Origin: Sipunculus nudus
Lineage: Eukaryota > Annelida > Sipuncula > Golfingiida > Sipunculidae
Length of the DNA stretch: 64,000 nt
Reading direction: 5' to 3'
Assembly (NCBI GenBank): GCA_026874595.1
Contig: CM049306.1
Coordinates: 36,286,019-36,350,018, forward strand
The notes beneath the pieces are model-generated. The model ran no database searches, was not told where the DNA came from, and was given only the letters and a program-made list of their open reading frames with translations. Positions 9,801 to 23,306 of the stretch are shown one piece after another. The position numbers were made by a program, and so were the translations under genes. The stretch's first letter is position 1. The number at the start of each line of letters is the position of its first letter.

Positions 9801-12800
9801 GCCCTGTTGTGCTCATATCTGTAAAATATTTTTGCCATTTGGGTCATGTGACCAAGATTTCTACAGATTAATACTAAAAGTGTTGGGCTATACTTTTTTT
9901 TATTTCTTAGCATGAAATGCAGTCCTCTGTTCTTGATGCTTTGTGGCCTCTGTCCAGGAAGGGAGAATCTTCATCCCCCTCCCCCCCCCCCCCACCCACT
10001 CTTCACTTTCTCTTTCCATTTGACAAATGATTTGTGCAACTGAGTTCACAGGAGGTTCTGGTCAAGAATTCTGATATCTTTATAATTATCTTTCTGATAA
10101 ACTTCACCCCAAAAATATATTTATAAAATGTCAGTTATGTACACCTTCTAAAGGGAATACAATGACACAGAGATTATGAGAATGTGCATTTTTTTAGATT
10201 TACTGCCCTGTACTCAGTGACCAGGGCACCAGCTGCCTGAGAAAATTATGCTACAGTGATGTGAGGGGCTTGATACACCTCATATCCTGGGTTATGATAG
10301 ATGACAGAAGTTACGTAATAGTGACAGACAACTAGGGCGAGATTTCCAGCACATCTTATTTATATAAACCTACAATCCAGGCACTTCTGAGAACCATGTA
10401 AACTCACACTAATAATACCAGTGTTTACAATAAAATAGGCTATTCTTGTGCTTTCATATAAATATATATTTGTCCTGTTTATTGTATAAATTCACTGGGA
10501 GTTACTAATATACTGTGAGCAATATATCTTGGTGTGGTAATTCATTTTTACAATAGCTGGCATGCATGCCGAGGCAAGTGTCATTTTGCCTCTTTTTAAG
10601 TCTTTCCTGGACTGGAGAACAAAGCACAACAGCTACTTAAACAAAACCTACAGCAAAGCAAAACCTGGCTCCATAAACCACAGTCACTGCACTCCGAGGT
10701 TATCAAGAGAGACCGGCCTGTAATGCTGAGACCTAATGGTTTGATACAGAGTGACAGCACTGAAGAGATTTAAAGCCCAGTCAATTAGACTTTGACAGCA
10801 GTGAGACTGTGTCTATACTGAGCTACTGTTGTATGCTTAATCACCAGGAGATAATTAATGAGAATGGTAGACGATACCGATCTACAGCAGTGAAACTTGA
10901 AGAACTGATGGAGTTGATAGTGCCCTGTAGGACCATGGCCATGAGCCCGAAACCCGGTAAGCTGTACTAATGAACTTATCACATAATAGTAAATCACACA
11001 TCACTCACGTCCATAGTGAAAAAGACCAACCCCCACCTTATGATATTGATACAGTAAACCAACCCCCATGGTAGCATAAATATTTCTTTTCTCATTCCAT
11101 CTACACAATGCATGGCTTAAGATTTCATTGGCACTAAGTGTGTTCATTTTTTATAAACAAAAGCAGGTTTTTAGTTTATTTTATATTTGGATTGTGATAA
11201 ATTTAGGTCTCTAAAACTGCTTGTTACAGACCAAGAATTAATCCTTACAAGGAAAGATTTAAATATTAAAATAGGATAATAGGATAATAAACTGATAATA
11301 ATATCCATTTCAAGAACAGTTTATCTGATACTAATTGATTTTATGCATCAATAAATATTTAAGAATTAGTTTCAGTTATAGCTTATAACATTTTAAAATT
11401 CTATGTATTATAAATTGTATTATCATTCATCAAAGTACATCTGAACTACTACCATATAAGGTTTATATAGCACCAATTAGTACCCATTCACCTGAAGCAG
11501 AATCTCAAATTCTTTAATTTTCAAGATTTAGAGATATAACTGTTACCTTTAAAGTAATTAAGGACAATTAGATTTTTCTGTAAACTTTTCAAAATTAATT
11601 TTCCCATAAAAGAACAAATTCAGGAACTGAAAAAGACACCTTATGACACCATCATTAAATATTACTTTCATATAAAGACCTAAACAGTTATATCAGGTCA
11701 TTTGAAATATTTGACAAAAATATGGTTGATCTAATCATGGGGAATGAATGTGTATGTGTCCATTATACTGCTGCTTCCATACCTTGTATAAAGGTATGAA
11801 TGTAAAAGCTTTGTAAATAAAGTTCAAATAAATTAAAAGGCTTAAAGGATATGAAGAAAGACCTTATTAAAACGCATAACTGCATGTATTTGCGGACAAC
11901 AAATGTAATATAAGAACACAATAATTAATCTACAGATCTAATACTGTATGGTTGGCTAAATGTTCCAAATAGATTTAGACAGAATATTAAAAACAAGGAA
12001 AACTGTTCCACTTTAGGCTTAATGATTCATCCAAGTATCGTTACATAAATTTTACTTTTGCATGGTAATAACTGCAAAAATAAACCACTTGCAAAAAATA
12101 TATGTGGAACCTAACCACTGTATCCTTTTGTGTCTGTGTGTGTCTTTAAACACATCTACCACTTTGCTAATCAGTACTGTCAGAAGAGATCATCAATCCA
12201 TGCAAATTAACCTGTTCCAATCATAGGACCACACACAGGTAACTGAAGATCAGAACTGCGAGGCAGTCACAATAAACCTCATGTATACAGGAAGATTTTA
12301 TTAAACAGTCCAAGAAAGACAACACAGGTACTAAAATAACCATAAAGGGGGATGGAGACACAAGATGGAAATTGGCAGGGCACACAAAGTGTGGGAAAAG
12401 ATACAAGAGTAGATGAATATACTGAGAGAGCATCCCAGAGGAAACAGAAAAAGAGCAGACAGATCTGAACGACGGAAAAGTTCAGCTGTCACGGAAAGAA
12501 TGATGCCATTAAAACTACATTAGAGGCCTGGGAAGACCAAAAAACGGCAAAAAAAATGATGTGTCAAGCTTACGGTAAGCGCAAATATTTAGGATTAGGT
12601 GAGGGGTCATGTGTAATTGGATACTTTGTATGTTAACAAATATAAGTAATTATTAATTAATAAATATTTATAATACACTTTGACATGGACAACTGTGACA
12701 GAAACTGCTAAAGGTGTCCACCAATGGAGAAGTAAATATAGGAGAGTGTTTATTTGTTATTAACAGCCAAGCCTGATATATAAGTATTGCCTTCATACGG

Positions 12801-13182
12801 GCCCTATTGCTGGTCTGATACAGCAGCCAAAATGTGAAGGCACAATCAGAATGGTTTATAATATCTTTATAAGATTACAATGCATGCTGTCAACCATGTA
12901 TGGAACCATTCTATTTTTCAACTTAACATTAACCTGCATATAACATTGTACTTTAATAATGATCATGCACATGCAATAGGCCTGAGAAGTTTGACACATC
13001 CAGGATAGAACAGCTTGTTGATTTCATCCCCAGGTTCAGCACATTTCACCCCCATGCACTTGAGGTGGCTGATACGGACAGGTGCCAGGGTGGTATAACC
13101 CACAATACCTGCAAGTTGGGGATAAAACTATAGGTACATCTCACATCATATTACAAGGGCAAGCAAATATGTAAGTTCTTAC
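6804..13182 (-). other. Intron 2
   Basis: A 6379-bp intron. Around 7430-7830 the base composition is more balanced and both strands have open frames of 70-120 codons without recognisable similarity; a decayed repeat is the likeliest explanation. A C tract lies at 9981-9993. No alternative exon with family motifs was found. Confidence 0.8.
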
Positions 13183-13405
13183 CTTTAATACTCTGGGTGG
13201 GACTTCTCCATTGGAGTTGGAACTTGGGAGTTCTATATTCTGGCTGGGTAAGCAGTAAGACTGGTCGGCAGGCTGTAGAGATGAGAAGCTCGGTAACGGC
13301 ACGGACTGTTCTCGACGCTCCTGATCCTCGACTTGTTGCTTCATCAACTGAAGCTTCAGATTCGTGCGATTGGTCATGGCAGTCTCCTTGACCTCAGGTG
13401 CTGGG
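13183..13405 (-). CDS. Mitf: Mitf exon 2: Rag-binding-type N-terminal block
   Basis: The first common exon (residues 43-117 of the 1A isoform; it starts with the last base of a split codon and ends in phase 0). It carries ATG-initiated TNRTNLKLQLMKQQ (54-67) and EDQERREQ (69-76). These match the family block SRIxLRxQLMREQ and EQERREQ. In TFEB this N-terminal block contacts the Rag GTPases and brings the factor to the lysosome for mTORC1 phosphorylation; here Gln62, Leu63 and Met64 fall in that block. The exon ends PPRVLK, just before the HPTKFH block of exon 3. The donor is AAG|gtaaga at 13183/13182. Met53 has a fair context (GCCATGA), so transcripts with a non-coding first exon could start here, as TFEB does. 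The acceptor is a tandem AAGCAG. Confidence 0.96.
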
Positions 13406-13411
13406 CTGCTT
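13406..13411 (-). promoter_or_regulatory. Tandem NAGNAG splice acceptor of exon 2
   Basis: The acceptor reads ...cattta-AAG-CAG-type on the minus strand: AAG at 13411-13409 and CAG at 13408-13406. Use of the upstream AG adds one in-frame codon (AGC, Ser) between the first-exon junction codon and PAPE. CAG is the stronger consensus, so the coordinates of exon 2 use it. Both products keep frame with exons 1A and 1B. Confidence 0.6.
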
Positions 13412-16400
13412 AAATGAAAATAAGACACAGTCAAGGAACTGACAGACTGTGATCCCTGTATTCAGGACACAAACTTGATAAAAGGAATGATAGGAATGTA
13501 GTATTATATCTACATAGAGTAAAATGAAAAAGAGATATTGAAATAACAAGTTAAGTTTGTGAGTTGAAGATTCTAGGAGTAAAACAGAATGGTAGAAAAG
13601 AGTTAAAGAAACATAGAAATAAGTCCTACAAATTACGGAAACAATTTGGTCTTGGAAAGAGTTCTAACTACCAGAATGTCAATGTGTCATTGTAATAAAG
13701 AAATACAGAATGAACAATATTTGTCACAAGTGGGAGGGGGATAGATTCAGAAAAAGAAGCATTCTGAAAATAGCTAGTGAACAGAGGGACATGCAGCTAC
13801 CAGTGCACCTTGGCAAAATGCCTAAATACGGCCAGATGAGCTATAATGAAGCAGATACTATGACTGAAATAATAAGATACAGGAAAGCATATAACAAATG
13901 AGAAAGAATTTGAATAAAGAGATGAAATAATGACAGAACAGTTCAAAGACCTGATTCAAGGAAGAACAACATATTTCAAGTACAACAAAACCGGCAAGAT
14001 GGGACATTACAGAGGCCAAAGAAAAACAAAATAGGTTAAATACTAGAGAACATGTTCAAACCATTATGGAATAGGATAAGGCTACGGTCAATGCTTAAGT
14101 ATAGGATGAACGAGGAATGTGAGGAATCCTACAGGAAGAAGCTAAGACAGCGGTCAGTGCCCACAGGTCAGTGTGAATGACCATCTGTTGGTACCACAGC
14201 AGTCAGCAGACATGGTATAAGGCCAGGGTTCTGCATGGTGATATGGTGATTTGATAAATGGACATCATTATTACAAGTCTACTGAACACTCGGGGGTTTT
14301 TATACAATACTCATGCCACCAAATAACTAAAAAGCAAATGTTTTCTTTACACACAGTGATGCATGCAGTATAAAGTTAGATTTCAAGATTAAGAGCAAAC
14401 ATTAATGACAGTATCCAAATGAATGGGATATTAAATCTATTTGTTTCAATCTCTTCTGCAAATAAATGTTTGAAACCAATGTGAGCATATCAAATTAATC
14501 AACATATGTCTTAATGTGTAGAGACTGCAGAACTTTTAACATGTTCAACACCAACTGTTCACATGCATGCTGTTATAAAATACAATGATGCTCTTTCAAG
14601 TACCACTGTATACATGCAGGTGAACATAAACCATGCAGAATTAAAGTCAATGTTTCAAAAAGTTTACAGGTATTCCTATTGGTTATATATTGGTTATATG
14701 AGAGCTAAGATAGCTGAGATATTTGCCATGCAAAATCAAACTAAGGGGAATACACAGATTTTGTGCCCAAAATAACTTTAACGAAAACTTTAAATCTATA
14801 TTGATGAAGAACTGCAAATATTTAAAATTCCTCCTTGTGTAATTATTCAAACTGTTCAAAATTCTAATTTGATACATATTATTTCAAGAGAAATTAATAA
14901 GCTCACCAGAAAGTTCACTATTTTAGGACCATTTACAAAACTGGGTACTATCACCAGTTTACAGGTATGTACCTGCACTGACCTGAGAACTTATAAATGC
15001 ATGAACAACTGACATATTTCCAATAAGTTCAGCAGAGATTCTCAAATCTATCCATTCTCAGGTAATCACAGTTTTCATATCTTTTTTTACTGATTTTGTT
15101 AAATTATACAGACACACATACAGGCAGAGCTGGTCATGCATATACTGCATGGTCCATACATACAGACATACATGTAATAACCACAATATGACATAATATT
15201 ATAACCTTAGCAGACCTTGAAATAAAATCCAAAGATATATACCCAGCTGGGCTCATATCCTTGAGCTAATCAGATGAAATAAGTACTGTAACTGGGTACA
15301 TATTATATATAAATACATGCCCCTATACCAAATTCATATATATATATATATGTATGACATGTTTTGCTGTGGCCTGTGTATCATGACTAGAATTTTATGA
15401 TACAGATCTTGAAACATGATTCAAGATCACCAGGGTAACTGGCCCTTTAATTTTTTTATGATCTTTACATGTTACTGATAAGCAAATCCAATTCAATTTA
15501 CTGCAAAAACTTAATTTATCCTGTTCTGTTTACACATATCATACATTTTGAACTTTCTTATCTGATTCTAACAATATCAGTACCTAACTTATATGAAAGT
15601 TTCACTGATTTCTGTGCAGAACATTTATAACATTTTTCAAAGCAGGAAAAATCCTTCTTGAAGTACTTCTTTATGAATATCTAATTTTTCCTATATGTTA
15701 AGATGTGTTGGTAATATTATTTACCCCTTAATATCAACTGTAACACACTCTTGAACAATAATTTAAACAACTTTTACATTTTTTTATATTAAAATAAAAA
15801 TTTTGAAATATTATACAGAGATACATTTTTACCACCTGGTAAAGCTCAAACTTCACAACCAATGTTAGCATTTGTAAGTATTAAGGGTGATCATTTTCAT
15901 AACATTTTAAATAAGGAACATTATGAAATTGAAAATTAAACTTCTAAATCACTGAGATTCACAGAGGCATACAGAGATCTTTTATTACAAAATATTTGTC
16001 TAAAATTATTATGGATTTAATATATAAATGGTCTAAAATATAGACCTATTGGATTAAAATAATAATGTTGCAGTAATAAAGATATATAAAAAGATATATA
16101 GAATACACATTTATATCTTTTTTTCTATTTAAAATTGTTTAACGTTGGACAAATATATAAATATACCTTAAAACAACAGATACTCATTAGAAATAATCTT
16201 TATCATAAATTAAATTAATTAATTAAGTAAATATGAAATAAAAGAATTGTTTACCTAGAAGTAATACATGTATAAATATAAGAAATACCAAAAAAAATAT
16301 AAAATCTCTACTTAGCCTCCAATAAAAATGAACACAAAACTAGTGAATAATTTGTGCGATTTCTAAATGGCAATAAACTTGCTATGTACAAACAAAGCAT

Positions 16401-17941
16401 GCAAATGAATTCTTGGTGACCTTTGGTTAAAAGTTTGTCTGAGCCTGCTTGGATAAATTATACCTCCCCCAAGCAGCATTGAAATTTATAAATAGTTCCA
16501 GACTGCCCACTATACCAGGATGAAAGCCAAAATCCTCTTGGCAATAGTCAGGGCCTCACACATGTGGAGCATCCATACGTGTTTGTACCTTATCACTCTG
16601 AGTCATCCTCACATATATTATACATATATTATATGTAAACTCTACCTACCCAAACACTTCATACCCCCACCCCCAAAGGTCTGATTGAAATACAATACTG
16701 TACATACTATATAGGGTATATATTAATTAAAACATCAAAAGAAGGGTACTCTCAGTAAATAAAAATAGTAGTTCATACAATTGCCAAGCGCATATAGTTC
16801 ATCAAGGAAAATGTGCAGTATTATTGTATTTAGTTTTTTTTGTCTAATATGTATTAGTCAAAGTTTAACCAATAGTAAGATAGACATCACATAAAAATTT
16901 AGCCTTCTGATATTCCCGCATTTTTATGCAATTTATAAATTATTTCTTTTCAAAGTTGTAAAGTTTATAATTGCATTAAACCTATAAAACAGATCATGAA
17001 ATGCAATGCTTATAAAGTTTTAAAGGTAACAAACTATGAAACCATGCAATTTCTTAAATCTATCACAATTTTTTCATGCCAACATATCTGAAAATGATAA
17101 AACATTAATTAAGTTTAAAGTCTGCTAATTATTAAGCATTCCTTTATTCTTAAACTATACAGTGGTAAAAATTCTAAAATTTTTTCTATAAATTAATTTA
17201 AATGCAAGAAATTAAATTGAAAATCATGCATTAATTTGCAAATGAAATGCATCACTCTCCACATCAGCACATATTAACATGACACCATGCAAAATAAGAA
17301 TTAAGCATGACTCTGTTATTTGTACACTTAACTTCAAAATATACTTCTTATTAAATCAATTATTTTGTCTGCTAAACTATAAATGCCAGAGGTAAAGAGG
17401 CTAACATCTCTGTGTAGGCCTTCACTTTATCAAATGACACAAGCAAACTGCACATCAAACATAAATCCATCACTTACATTTAATTTCCGAAGTCTGCATG
17501 GTAATACCAGTAAGGATCAATAAATAGAAAAAAGCAAACATATCTGAACTGAACTAATTTTTTTCTGATTTCATAATAAAACAGGTGGCTGTGTTTAATT
17601 CTAAAGTACAAAAAGCCTACAAAATATCTAGTAGGGATACTTATAAAGTAAATTTAACATTTTTGTCTGGATGACTCCAATTTATCCTGTACTCAAAGAA
17701 CAGTCACCTTAACTCAACTCCTTAAAGTTAAAATTTGTCATTAAAAAGTCAATTTTACTCAAATACATATTTTTTCAGCATGAATGACTGAAATGTTTTA
17801 AATTTATTAACTAATGATGTTTTCTGTACTGGGTGTTAGTAAAGCATTTATAAATGAAGCGAGTTAAAAAAAATGCAAAGAAATTTAAACTGCAAAATAA
17901 AATGCAACTAAATAAAAAAAATCTACAAAAGAAACACATAC
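13412..17941 (-). other. Intron between exon 1B and exon 2
   Basis: About 4.5 kb of AT-rich DNA. A purine-rich stretch at 13550-14150 has scattered short frames and may be an old transposon remnant, not identified. The segment 15000-17800 is very AT-rich with no recognisable feature. Confidence 0.75.
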
Positions 17942-18096
17942 CAAGCATACCAATAGGCCGCGAATCCATAGTAGTCATTACCACGATAGTAATCCTTGTA
18001 TTCGTAAAGGCACTGCGGCTGATACGACTTGGAATACTGACAGTCACTGTAGCTGTGATAGTTCCTATAATAGTCTTGTCCAACCATGGTTTCCAT
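17942..18096 (-). CDS. Mitf: Mitf alternative first exon 1B: tyrosine-rich N-terminus
   Basis: This putative alternative first coding exon starts at ATG 18096-18094 in a good initiation context (ACAATGG), with a second in-frame ATG at codon 4. An in-frame TGA lies upstream at 18174-18172. It encodes 51 codons plus two bases, beginning METMVGQDYYRNYHSY, with 14 tyrosines including three YY pairs, and no ESG motif. The preferred donor is TTG|gtatgt at 17942/17941. A second gtatgc donor at 17951/17950 leaves the same phase. Both leave phase 2 and so splice in frame to exon 2, creating a cysteine codon. I do not recognise this peptide. The evidence is the start context, the open frame, the donor and phase match, and the promoter-like DNA upstream. 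The alternative is a fortuitous ORF beside an unrelated CpG-rich element. Confidence 0.6.
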
Positions 18097-18560
18097 TGTT
18101 AAATATTTAATCTTATAAATTAACAAAATTAAGCGATTAAGTAAACATCCATTGATCGATAAGGCACAACGTCAACTGTTCCATGTGGCGTGGTGGCTTT
18201 TCTCGAGCACTGTTATTAACTTCCTAAATTGCCACGAAAAACTTGTGAAGTAACTTTGATACAGTGAGTGACGCATGCAGAGCATGAGGAGGGGCTGGTG
18301 ACAGTCTCAGTAGCACGTGCCAGCGACAATGTGGTTGGCCGGGTAAGGGAAGTACCCTAATATATACTCCCGCTGGAGGCTCATTATAATATTGCACAGT
18401 GGTTGGGTATGTTCTCTGACTGGGTGGCTTGGCTGTGATGATGTCATCACTACAGGCTACCGGGAATTCAGTTTACCAGTGTCTCTCTGATCCCTGCTGA
18501 CAGCTAGGTCCGTGCCTTTAAACGATATCCCAAGTAGCTGATAGGCTGATACTTCTCCCA
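18097..18560 (-). promoter_or_regulatory. Putative alternative promoter and 5'UTR of exon 1B
   Basis: A GC- and CpG-richer block in AT-rich DNA immediately upstream of the exon 1B ATG. Read on the minus strand it contains a TATATATTA-type element around 18357-18366, a palindromic E-box CACGTG at 18314-18319 and CACATG near 18182-18187. A TGATGTCATCA-like CRE/AP-1 sequence lies at about 18438-18449. The TATA-like element would place a start site near 18330, giving a 5'UTR of about 230 bases. CACGTG is the target of MITF/TFE proteins themselves, so autoregulation is possible, but one such site is expected by chance in roughly every 9 kb at this base composition. Confidence 0.5.
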
Positions 18561-18730
18561 GGTCCACTCCAGCTTTCAATTAACGTTTACCGTTACAGCA
18601 GTAAAGAGTAGCAAACTTATGGTACACACAGCCAGTATCAGAATTGTATACAAAGGCTCCAGTTAAACTAGCATACTCATATCTAAATTCCTTAATGTTT
18701 TTTAATGATATACCCATAACAGGGTTGAGT

Positions 18731-18779
18731 GGGGGAGGGAGGCAGGGGGGAGGGGGGCAGATGGGGGTGGGTGGTGGGT
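18731..18779 (+). repeat. G-rich tract with several G runs (possible G-quadruplex)
   Basis: A run of G blocks (five, three, six, six and five G, then further GGG/GG groups) separated by one to five other bases on the plus strand. It lies about 640 bases upstream of the exon 1B ATG, just behind the putative promoter. It satisfies the usual pattern for a G-quadruplex on the plus strand, the template strand of the gene's upstream region. It may also be just a low-complexity tract. Confidence 0.6.
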
Positions 18780-21473
18780 GTTAAATTGTCACATATTCTA
18801 TAATAACAATATGACACATAAAATATTATATTTACTCAGACATATATAATCTTTTCATAGTTCTTATGTGAAGTTCTGACCTTTTTACCTTTATATTAAT
18901 CTGAGCATATTTGACCTTTGATTTTTTATTTGATAATATTTATAAACAATCATAGGCAAACATGGGTCATTTCATTATTAATAAAACATGCTCAATTGTA
19001 CATGTGTATGTGTGTCAAACAATGCATCAATTTATCAATAAATGCTGTCAGACTGTATTTTGATCAATTCAATGACTTAAATAAAAATATACACGAAAAT
19101 TTTATCTTTAAAAATGAAAATGTCAGGATCAAGGTGCTTATATAGCTGGCCAATACAGTAAAGGTGTGCCTTTGCCAACACAATGGGCACTGTTTTGATA
19201 ATTTGCCAGAAAACTTACAAAGCATAACAGATAAGAAAGAAAGAAAAGCCAACCAGCCAAGACAGACAGTACTGTTACTCTATGGAAATCACTACAAGAT
19301 GTATCTAACCTTCAATACAGCCAGATGCATTTCATATAAGTTTGTTTGTAGATGTACTATGAGTATATAAACCACCTGCAGGGGTTAACGATCAGGCGCA
19401 GTAGTAAGTGGCCTTCTTTGGTCAGTTTAAGCTTTTACTTGACTATACAATTACTACACATATGTAAGAACTGGACAGCAGGTGCCCTGGCACTGACCAC
19501 TGGGATGACCACTGAGTTGACCACTGGACTGGTGGACATGCACACCTTTGAACATGCTTCATCCTCTCATTACCTATTCACCCTCCCAAAGAGCGACAAA
19601 CGTAGGTACCTGGTCATCGGTTTCTAATTAGCAATACATAATTACCTAGTGGGGCAGTGCCCTGTAACTTTATTACACATGTACATAAATTTGTCCCATA
19701 ACACATAAATACCTATGAACTACGTTGTTACTCAACCTCCCATGACCTATAGCTATTACTGGTCAGTGCTTCACTTGTTTATATAAATGATGCTATTGGA
19801 GCTTCTTCATCCAGAATTAATTAAAATAAGCTGTTTAAGGAGGAAATAACATACATGTTTGTTCAGATCTTTTTCATCTGCAATTTCATGCAGGTTTTTG
19901 TCTGAGCAGAGAAAGAATTAAAACTTCTTTACACATTGCTGGAAATTATAAAGAGGCCGGACTTCAACATAAATATTGTTAATTTGAAGTAGAGGGATTT
20001 AAAACAATATCCACAAATGCAAACTTTAAACTATACAACACTTTCATAATTTTGATATGTATGGAATCCAAAGTATGTAATTATGAGAAATTTTACTGCA
20101 TGGATTCAAAATTTCTGCACGGCAATAAAATGTATAACTTGTTTTTAAAGTAAAAACTGCAAAATCATGAGAGATATTGAGAAATTAAAGCAACTGTGAA
20201 ACTGTTATTCTTTTTATTATAAAATTGTATAAAATGATAATCCTCAAGTTCAGTTTGGTAAAAACCTTGTATTATGCGCAAGATAAATGATAAATGATCC
20301 CTGTTTCAGATAATTGGAATTCTCTCACAATATAACTAAAAAGAAGAATTTAACATACATGAAACATATAAGGTCAATTTGTGATCTGAAACTATTAAAT
20401 AAAAACATATAAAATATTATGTATAAACTGCATCCAGTTTCATCATATTTATCACACGCATATAACAACAACACTTTCATGGGCAGACTGTTCTCATACA
20501 CCTAATGATAAAGATAAAACATTATTTTTCCCAGGGCTCAGACAATATCCCCTGACATAATTATCTCTAAAAGTATAATCACAGCGCATCTACCAATAAC
20601 TAAAAAAACATTCAGAACAGTATCATCCAGTATCATGTGCTATCAAAAATATAAGAAACCCCTAAATGCCATATCTGGTGGGACATCTAAAGAGGAATCA
20701 TCTGAAGTATACGAGTTGTCATGTGGTTTTTGTTCCAGGACAAGTAATGTACAGAACTCACCAGTCTCTAAAACAGAAGAAGACATTATAGACCATGTAT
20801 GGTCACATGTCGTTTGGACTTGTATTGTCACAGAAACTACTCCTGGGTACTGGTATCAAATAACAAAGCATCTTGGGGGAGCCGCAAATTTCCTTAATAA
20901 TAAACGGCGGTGCTGGACCTGCTGTGTGAGATATGATGAGATTTCAGTATGGACATGGCGACAGGGTACTCAATGGAAAAAATAACTAATATACTGAGCA
21001 GCGCTGAGCCAAGACAAAAGACAGTCAGGACACGCTCTTTGACATGTAGTGAATGATAAAAACATGTGTGGCGTTGGTTTCGCTTAACAATTGAGACAGA
21101 CTTAAGCAAATATTATTACTACTACTTATGGTAATGCCAATAGCAAATACGTCAACACAGACTGCTACTGAAACAAAGACACTGACAGATGATGACACCA
21201 GTCAAAATCCCGTAAAAGTGACTGCCCTAAATTGCCACAAGGGGGTGTGACGATCAGGTGCCTGGATGAGATTAAAAAACACCCTCCCGTTACGACAGTA
21301 GCAGACTTCGACTCCCCATCCCAACAACAGAATCTATGCCATATGTGGTGACTTCATTAAAGTTGGAACATCTTGTAATAATCTATAAAGTAATGTTTAT
21401 CATACACTGTTAGTGTATGCAAGGAACAATAACTCGGTTCATAAAAGTAAGATACCAGATGCGTTAATATATG

Positions 21474-21496
21474 TATATATATATATATATATATAT
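21474..21496. repeat. Short TA dinucleotide array
   Basis: About 11 TA units, uninterrupted. Confidence 0.9.
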
Positions 21497-22639
21497 GGAT
21501 CTGTAAAATATCAAACCATACACATATATTTCTCTGGATATACTTACTAATTTTGCATTTGATTTAGTTAATGTTTCATCAACTGACCATTACTTTTTAG
21601 GCATTAACATATCATATTAGAGCACAAACTATAAGTTTATATTTCTGTTTGTAATAATACAAATTTTTTTTGTGCAGAAAAAATTAACATTCACTGCAGA
21701 CTCAAAGATAACATAAATTTACTTAATCCAGGTGTCATCCCTCACATCTTGTTGAGAATTATGGTCAAGGAGGGATAGACAACAGGATCAATACAGATTA
21801 TATCAGAATTAAGGATGCAATGAATGAGAATTAACAGTTTATCAGTAAAAACACTTTCAAAGTATATCTTGTAACTTGAAAAGATATCTCAGGATTAATA
21901 TGCTTTTACGCGGACCATGAGTCTGCAATAAAACATTACCTACATATGCTGATTATAATTACTATATTCATGAGTAAAACCACCTATTTTCATCAGGCAA
22001 CTTATTTACTTTTTTCTGTATAAAAATACACTGATCATTTCACTTAGAGCTGAATCATTAAATAATCATAATTAAACAGCAGGACCAGATGGTGCTCACA
22101 GTAACTGCCTGAGGAAATCCACTAAGGTTCAAGGTTCCTTACTTAAACACACTAATCAGTTCAGTTCTATCAGCATCCACCCAATTAAGAAATCAATTAC
22201 ACTTCTTTGAACCTGTTCTTGGAAAATATAATTAACCTTTAAGAGCCTGGTGAGACTACGTGCTTAGTGTTTGTTTCTGAGTGGACACTGCCTGCAGGAG
22301 TCTTCAGGTACCAGCAGTCTGATGACCAGGGGACAGTGTGGTCAGTGTGGCACGCGCACCCTGTGGGGGCTGCCACATAACTTGACACCTAATAAGGGCA
22401 CAACAAAAGATATATATCTCACCAAGCTCTATACACTGCATTGTTTAACCTGTGAAGATTTTCTATACTTTTTTTTCATTTGCTCTAAAGATACATATTA
22501 ATATATGGATATGTTTCTCCCATAAATAACTTTTCTTTTATATGATTCTGAGTTTTGCTTAATTATACTTTAATGAATTAAAGGACATTTGTAAATCATT
22601 TATCAAAGTGTTAAGTATGTAGATTTTTTTTTCTAAATT

Positions 22640-22960
22640 GGTGTTTTTTCTTTTTTAATTGTTAGGTCCAGGGGCCATTGGTCGTTCTCTCTTCTGAATG
22701 ATGATGACAGTAATTATAAGATACTTTAGACAAATAAGTCATTAATAAGCCTTCAGAATTTTAGGCTTTATATGAGCAGGGCAAGAAACAGTCCAGAAAT
22801 CATCATCATCCATCAAGAAATAAGAGTTTGTCAAGGAGATGCTACTGAGACTACACTGTTTCACCTTTGAGTTGATGCCAAGGATCAAACCAAGGACCTA
22901 TATAACTACAATCTAAAACTCTAACCGTGCACAGTACACAGAAGTTTTGCAATGGGGCTG
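22640..22960 (-). mobile_element. tRNA-derived SINE, copy 1 of a two-copy family
   Basis: On the minus strand the head at the right end carries an A-box-like GCACGGTTAGAGTTTTAGA and B box GGTTTGATCC. The body shares its order of motifs (AGCCTTC, TTTAGG/TTTCAGG, GGGCAAG) with the element at 27140-27440. The 3' end reads GGCCCCTGGACC near 22666. Moderately diverged. Confidence 0.6.
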
Positions 22961-23283
22961 TTATTTCATTTGATAGCTTGACGTACCCTCAGTATTTTTT
23001 AATCATAATGCTGACCCTTTTTTTTTCTTACAGGCTGTGCTGCTTACATCTGGTTGATTGACAGTATGACAAGTTTTTTTTTTCTTGTATTGTGTTCCCT
23101 CCACCATTATCTAAGTCCTGTTTTTCCTCACTGTTTTTTTTTTTGTTAACAGCACATGCATCCCCCCTCACGTCATTCTCTTTGTTTGGGAATTTTCTTG
23201 GTATATGGACTTGCCATATGAGTTTTTCTTTCCTTTCTCTTTTCATTTGCATTCTCTTTATTCTCTTATCTGTATTATTCCTT

Positions 23284-23306
23284 TCTCTCTCTCTCTCTCT
23301 CTTTCT
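23284..23306. repeat. CT-rich tract
   Basis: TCTCTC repeat in a T/C-rich region extending from about 23220 to 23320. Confidence 0.85.

Noticed and set aside
17811-18083. Alternative frame across exon 1B beginning with TTG
   Set aside because: No ATG at its start; the METMVG frame has a good start context and the correct phase at the donor.
20635-20985. 116-codon plus-strand frame rich in Cys and Trp
   Set aside because: No family resemblance; no initiation context, polyadenylation or splice structure noted.
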